A stretch of 64,000 bases of DNA from positions 21,237-85,236 of the forward strand of contig VXNK01000038.1 in assembly GCA_009840595.1 (NCBI GenBank), written 5' to 3'. Made by a program: the position numbers and the translations under genes. Below are positions 46,077 through 56,125 of the stretch, one piece after another (position 1 is the stretch's first letter; the number at the start of each line of letters is the position of its first letter). Origin of the DNA: Rhodospirillaceae bacterium. Its GTDB lineage: Bacteria; Pseudomonadota; Alphaproteobacteria; Bin65. The notes beneath the pieces were generated by a model that was not told the DNA's origin, ran no database searches, and worked only from the letters and a program-made list of their open reading frames with translations.

Positions 46077-46203
46077 GCCATGCTTCTCCCTGGGCCTGTT
46101 CTTTTGGTTCGGGTTGCCGCGCGCGGCCCCGTTTCGTGGGGCCGCAAAGTGACAAGACGGCAAACCCGAAGCAAGTGTTTTGGCGACCGGCCCCTGGGCC
46201 GGG

Positions 46204-47715
46204 CTATCCGAGGATCAGCGCCAGCACCGCAGCGCCGAGCAGGGCAATGGCGGTCCAGACCGGCCAGAGGCGGTGCGCCATGTCCGGCCCGGCCGGCTCT
46301 TCGGGGCGGTTCATGCGTTCGAGCGCCCGGTCGAGATTGCGCATCGTGGCCGGCAGGCGCTCGGCCGCCTCCGCGACGGCGCGCAACTGTTCGGCGATCC
46401 GCGCCTGCGGGCCGCGATGCTCGCGCATCCAGGCTTCGATCAGCGGCCGGGCGAGCGTCCACATGTTGATGTCCGGGTTGAGCGTGCGGCCGACGCCCTC
46501 GGTGACCAGCATCGTCTTCTGCAACAGCAGCAGTTGCGGCTGCGTCTCCATTTCGAAGCGCTCGGTGACCTGGAACAGAAGGCCGAGCAGCCGGGCGATC
46601 GAGATGTCGTGCAGCGGGCGGTCGAAGATCGGCTCGGCGATCGCCCGCAGCGCCAGGGCGAAGGCGGCGCGCGACTGGTGCGGCGGGATATAGCCGGCGC
46701 GGAAATGAACGTCGGCGACCGCCCGGTAGTCGCGGCGCAGGAAGCCCATCAGCATGTCGGCCAGATAGTAGCGGGTCTCGCGGTCGAGCCGGCCCATGAT
46801 GCCGAAATCGACGGCGACGATGCGGCCCTCGGCGTCGACGAAGGCGTTGCCGGGATGCTGGTCGGCATGGAAAAAGCCGTCGCGGAACACCTGGTTGAAG
46901 AACACCGCGGCCGCGTTGCCGAGAATCCCGGTCGGGTCGTGGCCGGCCTCGATCAGGCGGTCGCGCTGATCGACCGGAATGCCCTGGATGCGCTCCAGGG
47001 TGAGCACCCGGCGGCCGGTGCGCTCCCAGTCCACGTCCGGCGTGCGGAAGGTCGGGTCGTCGTCGAAATTCTCGCCCAGTTCCCGCGCGGCGGCGGCTTC
47101 CATGCGCAGGTCCATCTCCACCCGGGTCGAATCGGCGAAGGTCTTGACCACTTCGACCGGCTTGAGCCGGCGCAGGTCCGGCCGCAGGCGATGCACCAGC
47201 CCGGCAATCCAGTAAAGCAGGTCGAGATCGCGCGCGAAGGCGGCCTCGATCTCCGGGCGCAGCACCTTGACGGCGACTTCCCGGCCGTCGGCCGTAACCG
47301 CGAAATGCACCTGGGCGATGGACGCGGCGGCAACGGCCCGGTTGTCGAACTGCCGGAACAGCTCGCTGACCGGGCGGCCGAATTCCTCCTCGATCGTGCG
47401 CCGCGCCAGAACGCCGTCGAACGGCGGCAGCCGGTCCTGCAGCGCCGCCAAGTCGCCCGCGACCTGCTCGCCCAGAAGGTCGGGCCGGGTCGACAGCATC
47501 TGGCCGAGCTTGATGAAACTCGGGCCGAGGCGCTGGAGCGCCAGCGCCAGCCGCTCGCCCGGCCGGCCCGCGATCTCCCGCTTGCGGAAGCGTCGGCCGA
47601 TCCACAGCGCGAAGGGCGCGATATGGAGCTGTTCGAGCGGGAACAGGGCATCGTGGCGCGCCAGCGTATAGGCGATGGCGATCAGCCGGGAAACGTTGCG
47701 GACGGAGCGGAACAT
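46204..47715 (-). CDS. ubiB: Ubiquinone biosynthesis protein kinase-like UbiB
   Basis: Atypical kinase/ATPase of the ABC1/ADCK3 family needed for ubiquinone synthesis, membrane-anchored. 503 residues. The KxGQ signature appears as SFIKLGQMLSTRPDLL, then AAASIAQVHFA, VAVKVLRPEIE and the catalytic-site region GFFHADQHPGNAFVD followed by IVAVDFGIMGRL. One or two hydrophobic helices end the protein (WTAIALLGAAVLALILG). It directly follows ubiE with a 23-base gap. Confidence 0.96.
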   Translation of the reverse strand: MFRSVRNVSRLIAIAYTLARHDALFPLEQLHIAPFALWIGRRFRKREIAGRPGERLALALQRLGPSFIKLGQMLSTRPDLLGEQVAGDLAALQDRLPPFDGVLARRTIEEEFGRPVSELFRQFDNRAVAAASIAQVHFAVTADGREVAVKVLRPEIEAAFARDLDLLYWIAGLVHRLRPDLRRLKPVEVVKTFADSTRVEMDLRMEAAAARELGENFDDDPTFRTPDVDWERTGRRVLTLERIQGIPVDQRDRLIEAGHDPTGILGNAAAVFFNQVFRDGFFHADQHPGNAFVDAEGRIVAVDFGIMGRLDRETRYYLADMLMGFLRRDYRAVADVHFRAGYIPPHQSRAAFALALRAIAEPIFDRPLHDISIARLLGLLFQVTERFEMETQPQLLLLQKTMLVTEGVGRTLNPDINMWTLARPLIEAWMREHRGPQARIAEQLRAVAEAAERLPATMRNLDRALERMNRPEEPAGPDMAHRLWPVWTAIALLGAAVLALILG

Positions 47716-47738
47716 CGGGCGCGCCGGACCGCCGGGCC

Positions 47739-48494
47739 CTAGATCCGCCAGCCCGAATGGATGGCGACGATGCCGCCGGTGAGATCGCGCCAGTTCACTC
47801 GGACGAACCCGGCGTCGGTCATCATCGCGGCCAGCTCCGGCTGCGGCGGGAAACGGCGGATGCTCTCGACCAGATAGCGGTAGGCGTCGCCGTCGCCGGT
47901 CACGGCTTCGCCGATGCGCGGCAGGACAGCGAACGAGTAGCGGTCGTAGAGTTCGCCAAGCAGGGGGACCGAAACGGCGCCGAATTCCAGGCACAGGAAC
48001 CGCCCGCCGGGCCGCAGCACCCGGCGCATGTCGGCGAGCGCCGCCGGCTTGTCGGTCACGTTGCGCAGCCCGAAGGCGATGGTCACGGCATCGACGCTGC
48101 GGTCGGGCAGCGGCAGCCGCTCGGCATCGCCGCACATCCAGTCGACGCCCTCCAGGATGCCCCGGTCGATGCCGCGGTCCCGCCCCTGGGCGACCATGCC
48201 GGGGTTGATATCGCAGACGATCGCCGGCCCGCCGCCCTTGCGGCGCCACAGGAAAGCGACGTCGCCGGTGCCGCCGGCCACGTCGAGCAGCGTCCGCGCC
48301 GCCGACGGGCGCAGCATCGCCACCATCTCGCGCTTCCACAGCCGGTGCAGGCCGCCGGACATCAGGTCGTTCATCAGGTCGTAGCGCGTCGCGACGCTGT
48401 CGAACACGCCGCGCACCAGATGTTGCTTCTCGTCCGCTGCGACGGTGCGGAAACCGAAATCGGCGCTGTCGCTGCTGTCGGCCGGATTTGTCAT
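47739..48494 (-). CDS. ubiE: Ubiquinone/menaquinone C-methyltransferase UbiE
   Basis: SAM-dependent C-methyltransferase of ubiquinone (and menaquinone) synthesis. 251 residues. Family signatures include VFDSVATRYDLMNDLMSGGLHR (in parts: YDLMNDLMSGG), LLDVAGGTGDVAF for SAM binding, and DAVTIAFGLRNVTD; FRRFPPQ-type end motif appears as IRRFPPQPEL. The ATG at 48494 is in register with homologues. It heads the minus-strand series ubiE-ubiB-EF-G-like-ABC ATPase. In many relatives mutM is divergent from ubiE; here it is an SDR gene. Confidence 0.96.
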   Translation of the reverse strand: MTNPADSSDSADFGFRTVAADEKQHLVRGVFDSVATRYDLMNDLMSGGLHRLWKREMVAMLRPSAARTLLDVAGGTGDVAFLWRRKGGGPAIVCDINPGMVAQGRDRGIDRGILEGVDWMCGDAERLPLPDRSVDAVTIAFGLRNVTDKPAALADMRRVLRPGGRFLCLEFGAVSVPLLGELYDRYSFAVLPRIGEAVTGDGDAYRYLVESIRRFPPQPELAAMMTDAGFVRVNWRDLTGGIVAIHSGWRI

Positions 48495-48538
48495 GGATCA
48501 CAGGTAAGCGCGCGCGCGCCGCGCCGCCAGCCGCCTTG

Positions 48539-48577
48539 TTATCGCATGGGATTATCGCACGGGGTTATCGCATGGAC
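48539..48577. repeat. Three tandem copies of a 13-base unit between ubiE and the SDR gene
   Basis: Units at 48539-48551, 48552-48564 and 48565-48577 follow the pattern TTATCGCAYGGRN; a shortened TTATCG recurs at 48592. They lie in the 172-base divergent promoter region of ubiE and the SDR gene, 45-83 bases upstream of the ubiE start. Confidence 0.8.
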
Positions 48578-48666
48578 GGCCGCGCGGCCGGTTATCGAGA
48601 GCGCGGCACGGCGGCTGCGGCGCGGGCGGTACTGGCCAAACCGGCGGGCCGGCGTATGGTGCCGCC

Positions 48667-49470
48667 ATGACGACTGAAACCGTATCCTCTCCGACCGGAC
48701 GCCTCGCCGGGGCGACGGCGCTGATCACCGGCGCCAGCCGCGGCATCGGCCGGGCGATCGCCGAAGCCTTCGCCCGCGAAGGCGCCGACCTGTTCCTCAG
48801 CGCGACCGCCCGCGCCAACCTCGCCGGCATCGAGGCGCATGTCGCAGCAGCCGGCCGGAGGGTCGCGGGCGCTGCGACCGACGTCGCCGACGGGGCGAGC
48901 GTCGAGGCCCTGTTCGCCGCCGCGGTCGAGGCCTTCGGAGAAATCGATATCGTCGTCAACAACGCCGGCATCTACACCGGAAAACCGTTCACCGAGTACA
49001 CGGCGGAAGAGTTCGACCGGGTCATGCGCGTCAACGCCTACGGCACGTTCCACGTCATGCAGCAGGCCCTGCGCCACATGCAGGACCGGGGCCGGGGCAA
49101 GATCGTCAACATCGCCTCGACCGCCGGCAAGTGGGAAAGCCCGAACCAAGCGGCCTACAACGCGTCCAAGCACGCCGTCGTCGCGCTCACCCGCTGCGCC
49201 GCGCTGGAGAACGCCGCGGCCGGCATCCGGGTCAACGCCATCTGCCCCGGTTTCGTCGAGACCGACATGATCGGCGAATTCGAGGGCCACGCGGCGCGGG
49301 CGGGTATGGAATTCGACGCCTTCAAGGCGGCGATGGTGGCCCGGATCCCGACGGGGCGCCTGCTCCAGCCCGAAGAGATCGCCCATATCGCGGTCTATCT
49401 CGCCTCGCCCGAATCCGACGGCATGACCGGCCAGACCATCTCCATCTCCGGCGGCATGCGGATGGGCTGA
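48667..49470 (+). CDS. Short-chain dehydrogenase/reductase
   Basis: NAD(P)-dependent oxidoreductase of 267 residues. Cofactor motif TGASRGIG is at about 20-27, NNAG at about 97-100, and catalytic residues are Ser in NIASTAGKW and Y-N-A-S-K in AAYNASKHAVVALTR, with PGFVETDM afterwards. The Arg after the second Gly and no acidic residue after beta-2 suggest NADP(H), by inference. The ending GQTISISGGMRMG is the usual C-terminal dimer segment. Substrate unknown; it stands between ubiE (divergent) and lepA. Confidence 0.9.
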   Translation: MTTETVSSPTGRLAGATALITGASRGIGRAIAEAFAREGADLFLSATARANLAGIEAHVAAAGRRVAGAATDVADGASVEALFAAAVEAFGEIDIVVNNAGIYTGKPFTEYTAEEFDRVMRVNAYGTFHVMQQALRHMQDRGRGKIVNIASTAGKWESPNQAAYNASKHAVVALTRCAALENAAAGIRVNAICPGFVETDMIGEFEGHAARAGMEFDAFKAAMVARIPTGRLLQPEEIAHIAVYLASPESDGMTGQTISISGGMRMG

Positions 49471-49606
49471 CCGGGTTTCCCCGCCGCGCCGGATTGCGGA
49501 CCGGATTTCCGGCATTGGCGGCGCGGCGGCGCGATGCTACCTCCCGGCCAGCTGTGCGGCGACGAAGCGCCCCGGCGCCTGAACCCGTCTTTCCTGCCCC
49601 GCCCCG

Positions 49607-51421
<1,815 letters not shown>

Positions 51422-51437
51422 GCCAAAATCTATTCGT

Positions 51438-51480
51438 TAGCGCCCCCGTAAGGAAAGAAAAGGGCGCTATTCTTTCGTTA
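51438..51480 (+). terminator. Probable Rho-independent terminator after lepA
   Basis: Perfect 8-base inverted repeat TAGCGCCC (51438-51445) and GGGCGCTA (51462-51469) with a 16-base loop, followed by TTCTTTCG. It starts 16 bases after the lepA stop. Confidence 0.65.
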
Positions 51481-51544
51481 GCCTGATCGTTACGAAAGTT
51501 TCGTGCGCTCTTCCGGGTCCGCGCGGCTTTGTCCGGGTCGACCC

Positions 51545-51838
51545 CTAGTAGCGCGGGCGGGAGACCATCCAGAGCAGCGCGCCGGGCACGAGGAAGACGG
51601 CGTAGGCGGCGGCGCCCCAGAAATAGGGGATCAGGACCGCGTGGTGGAGTCCGGCCCCCAGGTTCCGTTCGAGGAAATGGCTGAAGCCGAGTTGCGCGGA
51701 CTGGTCGATCCACAGCCAGATCTGGGCGAAGACCACAGGCTCGAAGGCGCCGCTCTTGAGCAGTTCGACCGCCGCGTGGCCGAACAGGCAGATCCCGATG
51801 AGGAGCAACAGCCAGGCGAGCATGCGGACTACGATCAT
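51545..51838 (-). CDS. Small hypothetical membrane protein
   Basis: 97 residues that I do not assign to a named function. It has two hydrophobic helices, residues 4-24 (VRMLAWLLLLIGICLFGHAA) and about 72-92 (YFWGAAAYAVFLVPGALLWM), around an amphipathic middle with FAQIWLWIDQSAQLGFSHFL (20 residues). This layout is common in conserved alphaproteobacterial inner-membrane proteins. It converges with lepA, and the lepA terminator lies between them. The codon pattern and GC content match the neighbours. Confidence 0.72.
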   Translation of the reverse strand: MIVVRMLAWLLLLIGICLFGHAAVELLKSGAFEPVVFAQIWLWIDQSAQLGFSHFLERNLGAGLHHAVLIPYFWGAAAYAVFLVPGALLWMVSRPRY

Positions 51839-52129
51839 CGCTTTCTCTCTTCGCCCCCTTCGATCCGGACCGCGCGGTCCGCACCCTTGGTTGCCCTCCC
51901 GGCTTCCGTGCTAGCAGGTTCGGCCGCGCCGCGCCAGTAAGGTGCCGGAAGACACCGCCGAAATGTGGCCGCGGCAGGGCGGCGCCGGCGCCCGCTGCCG
52001 GTGCGACCTCCGGAGGCCGGCCCGAAGGCCGGCGCGATGACCGGCGGGGCGGGCACACGGTCAGCGTACGGGGGTAGCGCGCGGGGTTGGCCTGAAGGGG
52101 GCCGGTTGCTACATATCGGCGTGTCGTGC

Positions 52130-52220
52130 GGATGGGTGGCCGAGCGGTCTAAGGCGCACGCCTGGAAAGTGTGTATACGGTGATCCCGTATCGTGGGTTC
52201 GAATCCCACCCCATCCGCCA
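52130..52220 (+). tRNA. tRNA-Ser (anticodon GGA), CCA encoded
   Basis: 91 bases. The acceptor stem pairs GGATGGG (52130-52136) with CCCATCC (52210-52216), then discriminator G and CCA (52218-52220). GGTTCGAATCC forms the T arm. The anticodon loop reads CTGGAAA, giving GGA, and there is a long variable arm (GTGTATACGGTGATCCCGTATC region, partly self-complementary) as expected for a class II serine tRNA. Confidence 0.95.
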
Positions 52221-52329
52221 TTCACCCCCGATGCCGCCGAAATCGCATGCGCCGGGCCGCTGCCGCACGGCGGCGGGTCCGAGCGGCCCCGAACAGGGCG
52301 GGCATGCGCATTTCCGGCCGCGACATCGC

Positions 52330-52359
52330 TTGACAGCGCCGGTTTTGTCGGGACCTAAT
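52330..52359 (+). promoter_or_regulatory. Possible sigma-70 type promoter for the ammonium transporter gene
   Basis: Perfect TTGACA at 52330-52335, an 18-base spacer and CCTAAT at 52354-52359 (four of six matches to the -10 consensus), 128 bases before the amt ATG. No sigma-54 -24/-12 pair with correct spacing was found, although such promoters often drive amt genes. Confidence 0.4.
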
Positions 52360-52487
52360 TGCCGGCGTTGCAGATTCGCCGGGCTACGGTAGCCAAGATC
52401 GGGGCTGCCCGGCCGGGACCGGCCGGTTTCGTTTGCCGGTTCCTCGTTTTGCGTTCCAGGAAATTGCCGACAGGGAACGGGGCCGGA

Positions 52488-53888
52488 ATGATTTTCGACA
52501 GTATCTGCCGCGGCGTCCGGGCGCGCCGCCCGGCAGCCGCCTTGCCCATACTGACTGCCGCCGCGCTCCTTCTGCTCGCCCCTTCGGCGGCCTGGGCCGC
52601 GGTCGGCGACGAGACCCAGTTCGTCCTCAACAGCTTTTCGTTCCTCATCTGGGGCGCGCTGGTGATGTGGATGTGCGCCGGATTCACCATGCTCGAATCG
52701 GGCTCGGTGCGCACCAAGAACGCCTCGGTCATCTGCCTCAAGAATATCGGCCTCTACGCCATCGCCGGGCTGATGTTCTATTTCGTCGGCTACAACATCA
52801 TGTATGTCGGCGTGCCGGAAGGCGGCTGGTTCGGATCGCTCTCGCTGTTCTACGGCACCACGGCAGAAGAGATAGCGCTGCTGAACGCCGGGGATGCGGC
52901 GGAAAAGGCGGCGGCCGGCGCCGCCGTGGTCAAGACCGGCAAGGCGACGATGTCCGACTGGTTCTTCCAGATGGTGTTCGTCGCCACGACCGCCTCGATC
53001 GTCTCCGGCACCCTCGCCGAGCGGGTCAAGCTGTGGTCGTTCTTCGCCTTCATCACGGTGCTGACCGCGGTCGTCTACCCGGTCGTCGGCGCCTGGACCT
53101 GGGGCGGCGGATGGCTCAGTGAAATGGGTTTCAAGGATTTCGCCGGATCGACCATCGTCCACTCGACCGGCGGCTGGGCCGCGCTGGCCGGCGCCATCGT
53201 AGTCGGCGCGCGCAAGGGCAAGTTCCGGTCCGACGGCACCGTCAGGTCGACGCCGCCGTCCAACGTGCCCGCCGTCACACTGGGCGTGTTCATCCTGTGG
53301 CTCGGCTGGTTCGGCTTCAACGGTGGGTCGCAGCTGGCGCTCAGCGGCGCGGCCGATGCCGTGGCGCTCAGCAATATTCTCGCCAACACCAATCTCGCCG
53401 CGGCGGCCGGCGTGATGGCCGCCATCGCCCTGTCGCGGCCCCTGCTGGGGCGGGTCGATCTGCTGGCCAGCCTGAACGGCGCGATCGCCGGCCTGGTATC
53501 GATCACCGCGGCGCCGGACATCGTCGACCACTACTGGGCCGTGGTCATCGGCGGGGTGGGCGGCGCTATCGTCGTGGTCGGCCTGATGCTGCTCGAACGG
53601 CTGAAAATCGACGATGTCGTCGGCGCGGTGCCGGCTCATCTGTTCGCCGGCATCTGGGGCACGCTCGCCGTTTCCATTGCAGGCGGCGGCAATCTGCTCG
53701 TACAACTAATCGGCATTGCGGCTATCGGCGCTTTCGTTTTTGCCGCTTCATGGGCTATATGGACGTTGCTCAAGGTAACGGTCGGCGTGCGAATCGCGCC
53801 CGCGGCCGAGGATCTGGGCCAGGATGTGGCGGAGTTGGGCATCGAAGCTTATCCGGAATTCGTCGTTATTCCGGAACACGACGATTGA
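52488..53888 (+). CDS. amt: Ammonium transporter (Amt family)
   Basis: Inner-membrane ammonium channel of 466 residues with a signal-peptide-like start (LPILTAAALLLLAPSAAWA) and about eleven transmembrane helices. The pore twin histidines are in FAGSTIVHSTGGWAAL and VGAVPAHLFAGIWGTLAV, and the family start FVLNSFSFLIWGALVMWMCA (20 residues) is present. The usual partner glnK is not adjacent. Instead a STAS/phosphatase/kinase signalling cluster follows on the same strand after 94 bases. A short C-terminal cytosolic tail (LGIEAYPEF) resembles the regulatory tail of Amt proteins. Confidence 0.95.
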   Translation: MIFDSICRGVRARRPAAALPILTAAALLLLAPSAAWAAVGDETQFVLNSFSFLIWGALVMWMCAGFTMLESGSVRTKNASVICLKNIGLYAIAGLMFYFVGYNIMYVGVPEGGWFGSLSLFYGTTAEEIALLNAGDAAEKAAAGAAVVKTGKATMSDWFFQMVFVATTASIVSGTLAERVKLWSFFAFITVLTAVVYPVVGAWTWGGGWLSEMGFKDFAGSTIVHSTGGWAALAGAIVVGARKGKFRSDGTVRSTPPSNVPAVTLGVFILWLGWFGFNGGSQLALSGAADAVALSNILANTNLAAAAGVMAAIALSRPLLGRVDLLASLNGAIAGLVSITAAPDIVDHYWAVVIGGVGGAIVVVGLMLLERLKIDDVVGAVPAHLFAGIWGTLAVSIAGGGNLLVQLIGIAAIGAFVFAASWAIWTLLKVTVGVRIAPAAEDLGQDVAELGIEAYPEFVVIPEHDD

Positions 53889-53982
53889 GATCGAAGCGAC
53901 CGGTTCAGGCAATTGAATGTCGCCCTTGGCAGCCGAGAACAGCGGGTGTGCGGCACGGCGGGGACATTGCGGAGGGTAAACG

Positions 53983-54324
53983 ATGGTGAATGTGACGACC
54001 GAACGGATCGACGGCGTTTTGTCCGCCGATGTGGAGGGACGCATCGACGGCTCCAACGTCGTTCAGTTCGAGGAAGCGGTCAGAACCGCAATCGAAGACA
54101 GCGACCGCGCCGTGATCATGGATTTCGAGAAACTGGTCTACATCAGCAGCGCCGGGCTGCGCGCCATCCTGCTCACCGCCAAGTCCCTCCAGAACCGCGA
54201 CGCCAAACTGTTGCTCTGCTCCCTTTCCGACCGGATTCGCGAGGTTTTCGAAATCAGCGGGTTCGACAAGATCCTGCCGATACACGCGACGAAAGCCGAC
54301 GCGCTCGATTCGCTGAACAACTGA
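53983..54324 (+). CDS. STAS-domain protein (anti-anti-sigma factor type, RbaV/RsbV-like)
   Basis: 113-residue single STAS domain. The phosphorylatable serine is in LVYISSAGLRAILLTA, matching the D/Y-x-S-S-A-G-L-R motif of SpoIIAA/RsbV proteins. In partner switching such a protein, when unphosphorylated, binds an RsbW-type kinase and frees the kinase's other partner. An RsbW-like kinase (55709-56125) and an RsbU-like phosphatase (54543-55712) are encoded just downstream, which makes a cognate role likely. It lies 94 bases after the amt stop and 218 bases before the phosphatase start. Confidence 0.9.
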   Translation: MVNVTTERIDGVLSADVEGRIDGSNVVQFEEAVRTAIEDSDRAVIMDFEKLVYISSAGLRAILLTAKSLQNRDAKLLLCSLSDRIREVFEISGFDKILPIHATKADALDSLNN

Positions 54325-54531
54325 CGCCGGCCGTGCCGCTCGCGCCTGGCGCAGGATTTCCCCGGGCACCCCGATCGCAACGCGCCGAGGTCGATCCGGA
54401 CTTGGACTTGAGATCGCGATTTCCCGCAGCCGCCGCCGGCATCGCCGGGGCTTCGGCCCTCGCGCGCAGCAGACGGCGCGGCCGCCCGAACGAACCGCTT
54501 CCGGCCGGGGATGTCGCGCGACAGCACAGCT

Positions 54532-54545
54532 AGGAGGCCAATATC
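54532..54545 (+). promoter_or_regulatory. Perfect Shine-Dalgarno followed by a non-canonical ATC start
   Basis: AGGAGG at 54532-54537, then five bases, then ATC at 54543-54545 in the frame of the response-regulator-phosphatase. The in-frame TAG at 54531-54533 overlaps the Shine-Dalgarno, and no ATG, GTG or TTG occurs in this frame before GTG 54603, which is inside the receiver domain. Confidence 0.7.
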
Positions 54546-55712
54546 AAACGCGGCGCCAACAAAATCCTGGTTGTAGACGACGAGCCCGACGTCGAACGGC
54601 TCGTGCGCCAGCGCATGCGGCGCGAGATTCGCAGCGGCGACTATGAGTTCGTCTTTGCCGGCAACGGCATCGAAGCGCTGGCGAAGCTCCGCGAGCACAA
54701 GGATATCGACATGGTCCTCTCGGACATCAACATGCCCGAGATGGACGGCCTGACCCTGCTCGAGCAGATCCCGTCGGTCGATCCCAATGTGCGCTCGGTC
54801 GTCGTGTCGGCCTACGGCGACATGAAGAACATCCGCACGGCGATGAACCGGGGCGCTTTCGACTTCGTCACCAAGCCGATCGATTTCGACGACCTGCGGA
54901 TCACGATCACGCGCACCCTGGAAACGATCGAGCTGTGGCGCTCGGCGCTCGAATCCCGCGACAAGCTGGTCGTGCTGGAAAACGAGCTCAGCCTCGCCAA
55001 CCGGATGCAGCAATCGATCCTGCCGACGAGCTTTCCCGAATCCGATTCGTACCAGGTCTTCGCCAGCATGGAGGCGGCGCGCGACGTCGGCGGCGACTTT
55101 TTCGACCTGCTGCCGATCGAAGGCGGCCGGGTCGGCCTGGCGGTCGCCGACGTATCCGGCAAGGGCATTCCGGCGGCGATGTTCATGATGTCGAGCCGGA
55201 CGCTGCTCAGAGGCGCAGCCATCGGCCAGTCCGATCCGTCGAAGATCCTGCGCGAAGTCAACCAGCTCCTGTGCGAGAACAACGATACGGCGATGTTCGT
55301 CACGCTGTTTCTCGGCATTTTCGATCCGGAGACCGGAGAGTTCGTCTATGCCAACGGCGGCCATAATCCGCCGGTGATTTTCCGGGCCGACGGCACGCCG
55401 AGTCTGCTGCCGACGACCGACGGGATCGCGCTGGGCATCTTCCCCGACATCATTTTCCAGGAAAATTCGATCACGCTCGCACCGGGCGACACGGCGATCC
55501 TCTACAGCGACGGCGTCACCGAGGCCGAAAACGTCGAGGGGGAACAGTTCGAGCTCGACCGGCTGTACGAGGTCTTTGCCGAAGCGCCGCCGCGCGACGC
55601 CCGGACGGCCACGGACGATGTCCTCAAGGCCGTGAATGCGTTCGCCGACGGTGCGCCCCAATTCGACGACATCACCTGCCTTACGCTGAGGCGCGGCGGA
55701 GGAGCTGAGTGA
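54543..55712 (+). CDS. Response regulator with PP2C-type phosphatase output (RsbU/RbaY-like)
   Basis: 389 residues: an N-terminal receiver (ILVVDDEPDVERLV; acidic pair, phospho-acceptor D61 in VLSDINMPEMDG; Lys in FVTKPIDFDD), a coiled-coil linker (about 125-150, ENELSLANRMQQSILPT), and a PP2C/SpoIIE serine phosphatase domain with GGDFFDLLPI, VADVSGKGIPAAMFM, NGGHNPPV, LYSDGVTEAEN and the terminal DDITCLTL, all metal-site motifs intact. It would dephosphorylate the STAS protein when its receiver is phosphorylated. The start is odd: the domain begins directly at ATC 54543; a normal GTG at 54603 would remove beta-1 and the acidic pair. The stop overlaps the next start (GTGA). Confidence 0.88.
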   Translation: MKRGANKILVVDDEPDVERLVRQRMRREIRSGDYEFVFAGNGIEALAKLREHKDIDMVLSDINMPEMDGLTLLEQIPSVDPNVRSVVVSAYGDMKNIRTAMNRGAFDFVTKPIDFDDLRITITRTLETIELWRSALESRDKLVVLENELSLANRMQQSILPTSFPESDSYQVFASMEAARDVGGDFFDLLPIEGGRVGLAVADVSGKGIPAAMFMMSSRTLLRGAAIGQSDPSKILREVNQLLCENNDTAMFVTLFLGIFDPETGEFVYANGGHNPPVIFRADGTPSLLPTTDGIALGIFPDIIFQENSITLAPGDTAILYSDGVTEAENVEGEQFELDRLYEVFAEAPPRDARTATDDVLKAVNAFADGAPQFDDITCLTLRRGGGAE

Positions 55713-56125
55713 GCGCAGAGCTGTCCCTGCGGCTGTCGGCGACGCTCGACGACATTGCGCAGCTCCATGAAGAGCTCGAAGCGTTTGCCGCGCAGGAAGG
55801 CTGGACTACGAAGCTGGAATTCGAGGTGAAACTGGTCGTCGAAGAGCTGTTCACCAATGTCGTCAACTACGGCGGCTGCCCCGGCGCGCCGGTACAAATC
55901 GATTTCACGTCCGAGGCGGACCGGCTGACCATCGAAATGTCCGACAGCGGGCGGGCCTTCGATCCCCTCGTCGACACGCCCGAACCCGACACGACCTCTT
56001 CCGTCGAAGACAGGGCCATCGGCGGTCTCGGCGTCCATCTGGTGCTCACGATGATGGACAAGGCGAGCTATCGCCGGGACGGCGACCTCAACCGTTTGAC
56101 GCTGGTCAAGCGGAGAGAGGAATGA
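55709..56125 (+). CDS. Anti-sigma-factor-type serine kinase (RsbW/RbaW-like, HATPase_c_2)
   Basis: 138-residue GHKL ATPase. The N box is KLVVEELFTNVVNYGG, the G1 box MSDSGRAFDP, and the G2 region GGLGVHLVLTMMD. RsbW-type proteins phosphorylate a STAS partner and sequester a second target, classically a sigma factor. No sigma-factor gene is in the window, so the target is unknown. The GTG at 55709 overlaps the phosphatase stop by four bases, and the stop overlaps the ATG of the binding-protein gene (ATGA), which ties all three together in translation. Confidence 0.9.
   Translation: MSAELSLRLSATLDDIAQLHEELEAFAAQEGWTTKLEFEVKLVVEELFTNVVNYGGCPGAPVQIDFTSEADRLTIEMSDSGRAFDPLVDTPEPDTTSSVEDRAIGGLGVHLVLTMMDKASYRRDGDLNRLTLVKRREE

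Noticed and set aside
51835..52221. Minus-strand frame across the tRNA-Ser gene
   Set aside because: It crosses a complete tRNA and has no recognisable protein features.
53913..54533. Plus-strand frame overlapping the STAS gene and ending just before the phosphatase
   Set aside because: Arg-rich shadow in another frame of the STAS gene; its TAG only delimits the phosphatase frame.
54603..55712. GTG 54603 as start of the response-regulator phosphatase
   Set aside because: It would remove the first strand and acidic pair of the receiver, and there is no Shine-Dalgarno at the right distance.
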